A stretch of DNA of 64,000 nucleotides. Source: Adineta ricciae (Eukaryota > Rotifera > Eurotatoria > Adinetida > Adinetidae). The position numbers and the translations under genes were made by a program. Position 1 is the first letter of the stretch, and every line of letters begins with the position of its first letter. The stretch spans positions 233,501-297,500 of the forward strand of contig CAJNOJ010000032.1 in NCBI GenBank assembly GCA_905250025.1. The letters run 5' to 3'. The notes under the pieces are model-generated. The model searched no databases, was not told where the DNA came from, and worked only from the letters and a program-made list of their open reading frames with translations. Below are positions 59,161 to 64,000 of the stretch, piece after piece.

Positions 59161-59402
59161 TTATTATTTTGACTTCATTCAGACGAAGATCTTATCCGAA
59201 GATCACAACAGAAAACTTAGCAACTCTACATAGGCATACGATTCTCTGCAAACCATTTCGTTCTTTTCTTCACAACGGCGAACTTTAAAAAGCTGCTGGA
59301 TACGTTCTTGCGGATCAGCAATTAAGCTCTGCCCAAGAAGTCTTAAGATTATATGAAAATCACTATAACCTTTTCTTTAAAATATTACTCTTCCAATCGA
59401 CA

Positions 59403-59460
59403 TCTAGTCGCTCGTCGGCCTCTCTCCGATCGGCCACTCGCGGCTAGCGTTACATGTACA
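59403..59460 (+). repeat. GC-rich direct repeat, second copy
   Basis: Second copy of the 59097 repeat, with CGATCGGCCACTCGCGGCTA at its core and the shared lead CTAGTCG.TCGTCGGCCTC. Confidence 0.7.
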
Positions 59461-59569
59461 TTTTCACTCTTTCATCTAGTCAAGAATCACTTTCGTAGCG
59501 AATCAATCCATTTCCTTCTATTCCTTCTTTCAAAATCACCATCTCTGTTACTGTGACTGAAAATTTTTT

Positions 59570-59660
59570 CGCTCCTTAATTAGTGATTAACTAATTAACG
59601 AATTGAAATCTCGAAAAACTAAACTCGAATTCGAGATCGTCGACCCCGATTACCCTTCGG
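59570..59660 (+). repeat. Direct repeat with CTCGAAAAACTAA core, first copy
   Basis: Shares TTAATTAG.GATTA, TCGAAAAACTAA and the palindromic TTCGAGATC followed by CGACC.CGATTACC with the copy at 59693-59778. Confidence 0.65.
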
Positions 59661-59692
59661 TCGACCCTTACTTGACAACCAAACAAATTTTC

Positions 59693-59778
59693 ATTTCTTA
59701 ATTAGCAATTAGCTAGTTAGCTGAGTGAGATTTCGAAAAACTAACCTCGGATTCGAGATCCTCGACCTCGATTACCTA
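59693..59778 (+). repeat. Direct repeat with CTCGAAAAACTAA core, second copy
   Basis: Second copy of the 59570 repeat, about 123 bp further on, same orientation, diverged at scattered positions. Confidence 0.65.
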
Positions 59779-60305
59779 AGAGGTATTCGGTTTCTGGTTG
59801 ATATCGGTGAGTTTCATTGATTTATCAAATGCTGCAATTTGATTGGCTTGGACAAACAAACTTTTTCGAGTTTTAACATGGCTATAACCCTTTCTTTCAG
59901 AAAAGGGAATATTCTATACAAATATTCATCGTCTGATTTTATATGTAGTTGTTGTTACCTATGTGACAGTGATTCAGGTAACGTGATATCCGTTGAATCA
60001 CATGTTTTATGTATTGCAATATTAAAATCAATTAGTAGAATTTGTATCATTTTAAGTAATCATGTATGTAAAAAAGAAGATGATTCCATTTCACAATCAA
60101 ATGGGCGAAGAGTACTCATATAGTTAAAAGTTTCACTGACAAATTCTGCGGCGAATAACAGAATTTTCTGCTAAAATCGATCTTAGTGAAACATGAAATA
60201 GATATTCGTTTCTTAAGCATTCGTTTTCTAAAAATAATGAAAATAGAAAAGATTATCTCATAATTTAGGTGAAATAAAAATCTCAAATCGATTATAACTA
60301 ATCAG

Positions 60306-60306
60306 N
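60306..60306. other. Single ambiguous base (N)
   Basis: The only N in the window. It lies near the point where units A and B lose colinearity, so it may mark an assembly join or a masked conflict rather than a simple base-call failure. Confidence 0.95.
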
Positions 60307-60421
60307 AACTCAAACAAAATTCACTCATATTCCTCCTATTTTCTTTTCTAATGGAAAGATACTGTGTTTCTTTCTCTATTTACAAATAATTTATTATTAA
60401 AAATAAAATACAACAGAAAAG

Positions 60422-61110
60422 TTAAACGAAGTTCGCGGGCATGTTTGAATATGAACAGATCATCGGCAATTCGCTATTCCATAGTTCAATTGAATCGACC
60501 ATTTCACGTACACGGTCAAGATGAACACTGCCAAATATGTCTTCGGGATTTTTGTCGTTGTAGTAGATTTGATTTATGATTGCCAATTGCAACTGACTCT
60601 CTAAACAGAAAAATCATCATATTGAGTAAGAAGAAATTTCTTGATCTTACTTCGAGCCCAGCGAGGAACTTTCTTCGATTCACGGTGAGATAGAGCTACT
60701 TCTGTATCATCAAGTTCGTCGTCATGAAATACAGTCATGTCATAATTACTGATCAGTTCCGTTGTTAGATTTTGTTCACAAATAACTTCACGAATAAGGT
60801 TTGATCTATGAAAGAGAGAAAAGGATGTTGAAATTTAGTTCAATATGATCACAACTCACCCTTTTATTCGTTGAAATTTACGACTAGATTGTTGTTTTTG
60901 TATCGGACGACGAATGGGCGTTTGGCATTTGGTGACAGCAGTTGACTTCTTGCACAATTGACGACGGAGAAGAGTTTTGAGCGATTTAGATGGATGCTTA
61001 TGAAACGCAAGCATAGATGAATCAGCAGGACGCATGCACTAAATGGAAAATACATGATATCGTTATTCGGTATGATCAAAATAATCACTTACTGGATTAC
61101 AAAAAGCCAT
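60422..61110 (-). CDS. Mini-INCENP (IN-box protein), copy B
   Basis: Paralogue of the 55190-55884 gene with the same four-exon structure and start MAFCNP. The IN-box is preserved (KKVPRWARKSQLQLAIINQI, NPEDIFGSVHLD). Substitutions are scattered and mostly mild (for example EVICEQNLTTEL against EVICEKNQMMDL; CKKSTAV against CKKSCAV). No frameshift or stop was found. The intron before the last exon has diverged strongly between copies while the exons have not, which suggests selection on the protein. Same missing INCENP regions as copy A. Confidence 0.76.
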
Positions 61111-62589
61111 TGATAGTGTGAAGGTGTGTGTTGGATAATCGTGATCGAGGAAATATGTGATTCAACTCGTTCAGTGTTGTCTTTATATGAAGAAAATCTT
61201 ATTTAGATAAAATGGCTCAAATTGTCCCAACTATGCATTCTATCAAAGAGATGTTCTGATAAGTATGATCAATCAATTAACTTTTCAAGCTAATCAAACG
61301 GTCAACGTCTGAACTAATCATTCACATTCGTCCTGTTCCTTCGCAACAAAGAATGGAAAGCGGAGTAGATGGTAAAGAGAGCGATTGAGTACGAATTTGA
61401 TCATAACAAAGACTTTTGTTCAACGAAAGCTAGAAATCAATTGAGGTGGTAATGTTATTTCCAATCGTTGGTTAAGAATGAATGAATCACAACGATGTGC
61501 GTCTATGTTGAATATCGAGAACACGGTGTTTTGGAATGGCATATGGATACGAGAAGGTGAAGTACGGGCAATGAAGTAACTTGGCTGCTTGTTTTTGTTA
61601 TCGTTATCGCGGAGTACTTTTGCACATTGTCTAAGAACAACAGACAATAAAGAATGAGAAGGTCAATGTTTAATTATTATTTGCATATTTATATGATTTG
61701 TACATATGCTTAACTTTGTCCTTGTGCTAGGGATTGAAAAAAGAACGAAAGAAACATACTCAAATAATGATATTTATAAACGATGGACGAATAAGTGCCT
61801 TACAGAAATCAAGTTGTACTTTTATCGAAGAATAACCTTCACCTTCGTTTTATTATTTTCTATTGAAAGCGAGAGAAATAGACTTTCATATTGAGAGTCA
61901 AATAGAAATTGATGATCTGTAGCAAACGCTTTGTACAAAAGTACGATAGAAGACATTATAAGGTAATAAATTAGGAGAAAATTTTCTTCCAGATGAATAC
62001 CTTTGCTATTATTGGTCAATAATATGTACTTTTTGTCGAGTACATTACATGCAATACTCATGAGAATAGAAAGTGATCAATGTGAAAAAAGTGATTTCAT
62101 TTTATGGCTGCATACCAATGAGATACATCATTTCGTCCATTAATTTTGTTTCAAGAAGAGATTAATTGAGTAAATTGAAAATTTTCTTCACTATTAGTTC
62201 TCATGAATTGGAATGGTTCACAGGTAAAAGAAGATCATCGAAGATCATTCGTGAGTATGTTGACGGGATTCGATGTTTTTCCAGTTCAATCAGAAATAGA
62301 AACAGAGAGATCTGCTTCAGCATAAATTTTGATGAATAAATTTATTCTTATCTGACCGGTGTGTAACCCAAAGTAGAACAAAACTTTCGAGATGAGTATC
62401 GACGATAACAATGAAAATCTTCAAGAGAAAAATCTATCGTAACCAATGAAACAAAGATCTGCGAAATCAATGCCATATAAACCATTTTGATAACAATGAT
62501 TCATTGTTTAGCAAAAGATCATTTCTAAATTAGGATAAACATTAGGTAATGAGTTTATATGAATATACTTTACTTCACTATTGTTCGAT

Positions 62590-63210
62590 GATGTGTTTGT
62601 CTAAGATTTCCTCATCTCAAATGGCGTTATTATCGAATGCAACTATAAACTGAAAATATAAAAGAATGATTGTTTTACGTTCGTTTTACTCGCCATCGTT
62701 TATCCATTTTTGGATAAAATAACTGTTATTCGAATAATTTTCATTCCCGCTAATCGCTCTGAATTTTGGTAAAGGCGCATTGGAAGAAGCTCTATCGTCT
62801 TCTTTATCCTCATTGTTTGTTGTTAAACAATGGTACAGACAGTAATTATATCGAACATTTTTCATGTTCTTCTCTTTCTTCCGTATCGATTTGGAACAGG
62901 AGTGTGCTCATGTATCGGAGTTCTTCAACCGGAAAGTATTCATGAGATTTCTTGTACTCGCGTGGGTCATCATTGATGATCGATTTCAATACCAAACATG
63001 TTCCAACGATGGATATTGATGCTTGCTGTTTATTCGACACGACGCATATGGCTCCTTGTCATAAACCGATAAAAGACGTTTCAGGACGTACTTTCGCGGT
63101 AAACCGTTCATGAAGTTACTGTTGATATCGGTAACATCAATACTCTCAAATCGAACAATCACTAATATTTGAACCAGTGGCTGCAGTCGCCAAATGTGTC
63201 GTGAGTAGAT
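62590..63210 (-). pseudogene. Unrecognised duplicated gene, copy B, frameshifted
   Basis: Contains the counterparts of copy A: PLVQILVIVRFESIDVTDIN then NFMNGLPRKYVLKRLLSVYD, SIVGTCLVLKSIINDDPREY then HEYFPVEELRYMSTLLFQID, and GNENYSNNSYFIQKWINDG. Between the first and second blocks one A appears missing relative to copy A (near 63018), shifting the frame, and a stop follows EEHEKCSI. It therefore looks like a decaying copy. Function unknown. Confidence 0.5.
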
Positions 63211-64000
63211 TTCACCGATCAGTGGACGTACTACACCAGAGGATGAAATAATGAAGCATAGTATATTCGGTTAAATCAATATATTGCGTACTACTGCTAT
63301 TCTACATGATCATTAGTTAATGTTGAATATTCCTTCAATGTCTTTTGGAGTCGTTAGCAAAGTATCCTGGGATCCTCTGACTTTTTCGCCAGCAGTTCAT
63401 AAGATATCCTAAGTAAAGGATATAACCGTGATCATCTGATCCTATGATCTCAAACAAAAGTTCATTAAATCAGCAGGTGATACAGTTGTGCACACGAAAT
63501 GTGTTTTTCTAAGTTTTATTTTTATTTCTTTCTCTCAAGTCTCGGATTTTAATTTAATTTTCGATTGAATGCTAATATCAAGAAGAAAAATATTCGTTTC
63601 AACGAATATTGATTGATCACAAGGCGCCTGTCTGATATTATGGAAAACATCCTATGTGTACGCAATTCGTATTATAAATATACATACGACAACGCACAAA
63701 TTATTTTCCTAGAGTATCTTCGTGATACTTTCGGCAGGGTGTTAATCAGAAGTACAAATTTAAAAAGCAGCGTATCATTGATCCTTTGATTACACGGGGG
63801 ATACCATGTATTAAAAATACTGCCTATCAAACAAAGCAATGGTCTAAGATTCATTGATGACTCATCAATGTTGTATTCTTGACGAATGGATAAGCAGCGC
63901 CACAATCTTCGTTGAGTCAATCTGTTGGGAAAAAATTCTAAATCTTTTTTTATCTATGAAAATCATTCTCTGTCGATAATATGTAGATTTATATAAAAAC
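63206..64000. other. Terminal region, no gene seen
   Basis: AT-rich sequence to the window end; the 82-codon minus frame at 63672-63920 has no features. Confidence 0.45.

Larger units (their letters stand above)
58794..59929. other. Spacer between the duplicated units, with internal direct repeats
   Basis: Apart from the two pairs of direct repeats listed separately, no gene was seen; the 67-codon frames at 58888 and 59353 lack features. Confidence 0.5.
59930..63205. repeat. Diverged direct duplication, unit B
   Basis: Counterpart of 53468-58285 in the same orientation. It lacks the 1.26-kb block and the GC-rich element of unit A and carries more lesions in the second gene. It ends where unit A approaches its CGGATCC-rich element. 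Confidence 0.88.

Overview
The window looks like nuclear DNA of a small invertebrate, most likely a bdelloid rotifer (Adineta/Rotaria type). This is inferred from three things: AT-rich, intron-containing animal genes whose introns are almost all about 45-60 nt with GT..AG ends; many divergent 7TM receptors; and genes of non-animal type (a fungal-style Trk/Ktr potassium transporter and a general-stress-protein-26-like flavin-binding protein) sitting between ordinary animal genes. Several genes have a 3' splice acceptor within about 35 nt upstream of the start codon, which fits spliced-leader trans-splicing. No search could be run, so the taxon is an inference.

Layout. 1-520 is a long foldback (inverted repeat). 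1.1-12.1 kb is gene-dense: an orphan GPCR, Sec61 alpha, a short CEP164-like WW/coiled-coil protein, a neuropeptide-like precursor with repeated FVHG-KR units, a PNPOx-like protein, a glutaredoxin, LLPH and ribosomal protein S8. 13.7-25.8 kb holds a second orphan GPCR, the Trk-type K+ transporter, an RCC1-repeat protein, a small membrane protein and an aminergic (histamine H1/muscarinic-like) GPCR. 26.5-38.8 kb holds a MATH-BTB protein, a PY-motif membrane protein, an SLC25 carrier, two unrecognised small proteins, a large peptide-type GPCR and a secreted two-Ig-domain protein. 39.9-45.1 kb is a cluster of three claudin-like four-TM paralogues with an FMO gene (apparently broken or unusually spliced) between the second and third. 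47.6-51.1 kb encodes an FHA + tandem BRCT protein of MDC1 type.

The right end (about 52-64 kb) has a different character. It is poor in genes, contains GC-rich short elements with CCCAGGT termini, and consists largely of a diverged direct duplication (53.5-58.3 kb and 59.9-63.2 kb). Each copy carries an intact mini-INCENP gene (IN-box only) and a decaying unrecognised gene. One element sits inside an exon of the first copy with an 8-bp target duplication, and the second copy gives the empty site. A single N lies near a breakpoint between the two copies, so part of this structure could be an assembly artefact.

The genes do not form one pathway. The recurring themes are signalling (four GPCRs plus one peptide precursor), DNA damage and chromosome biology (MDC1-like, INCENP-like), and candidates for horizontal acquisition. 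Coordinates of multi-exon genes run from start codon to stop codon; exon limits are given in the evidence where they were worked out by hand.
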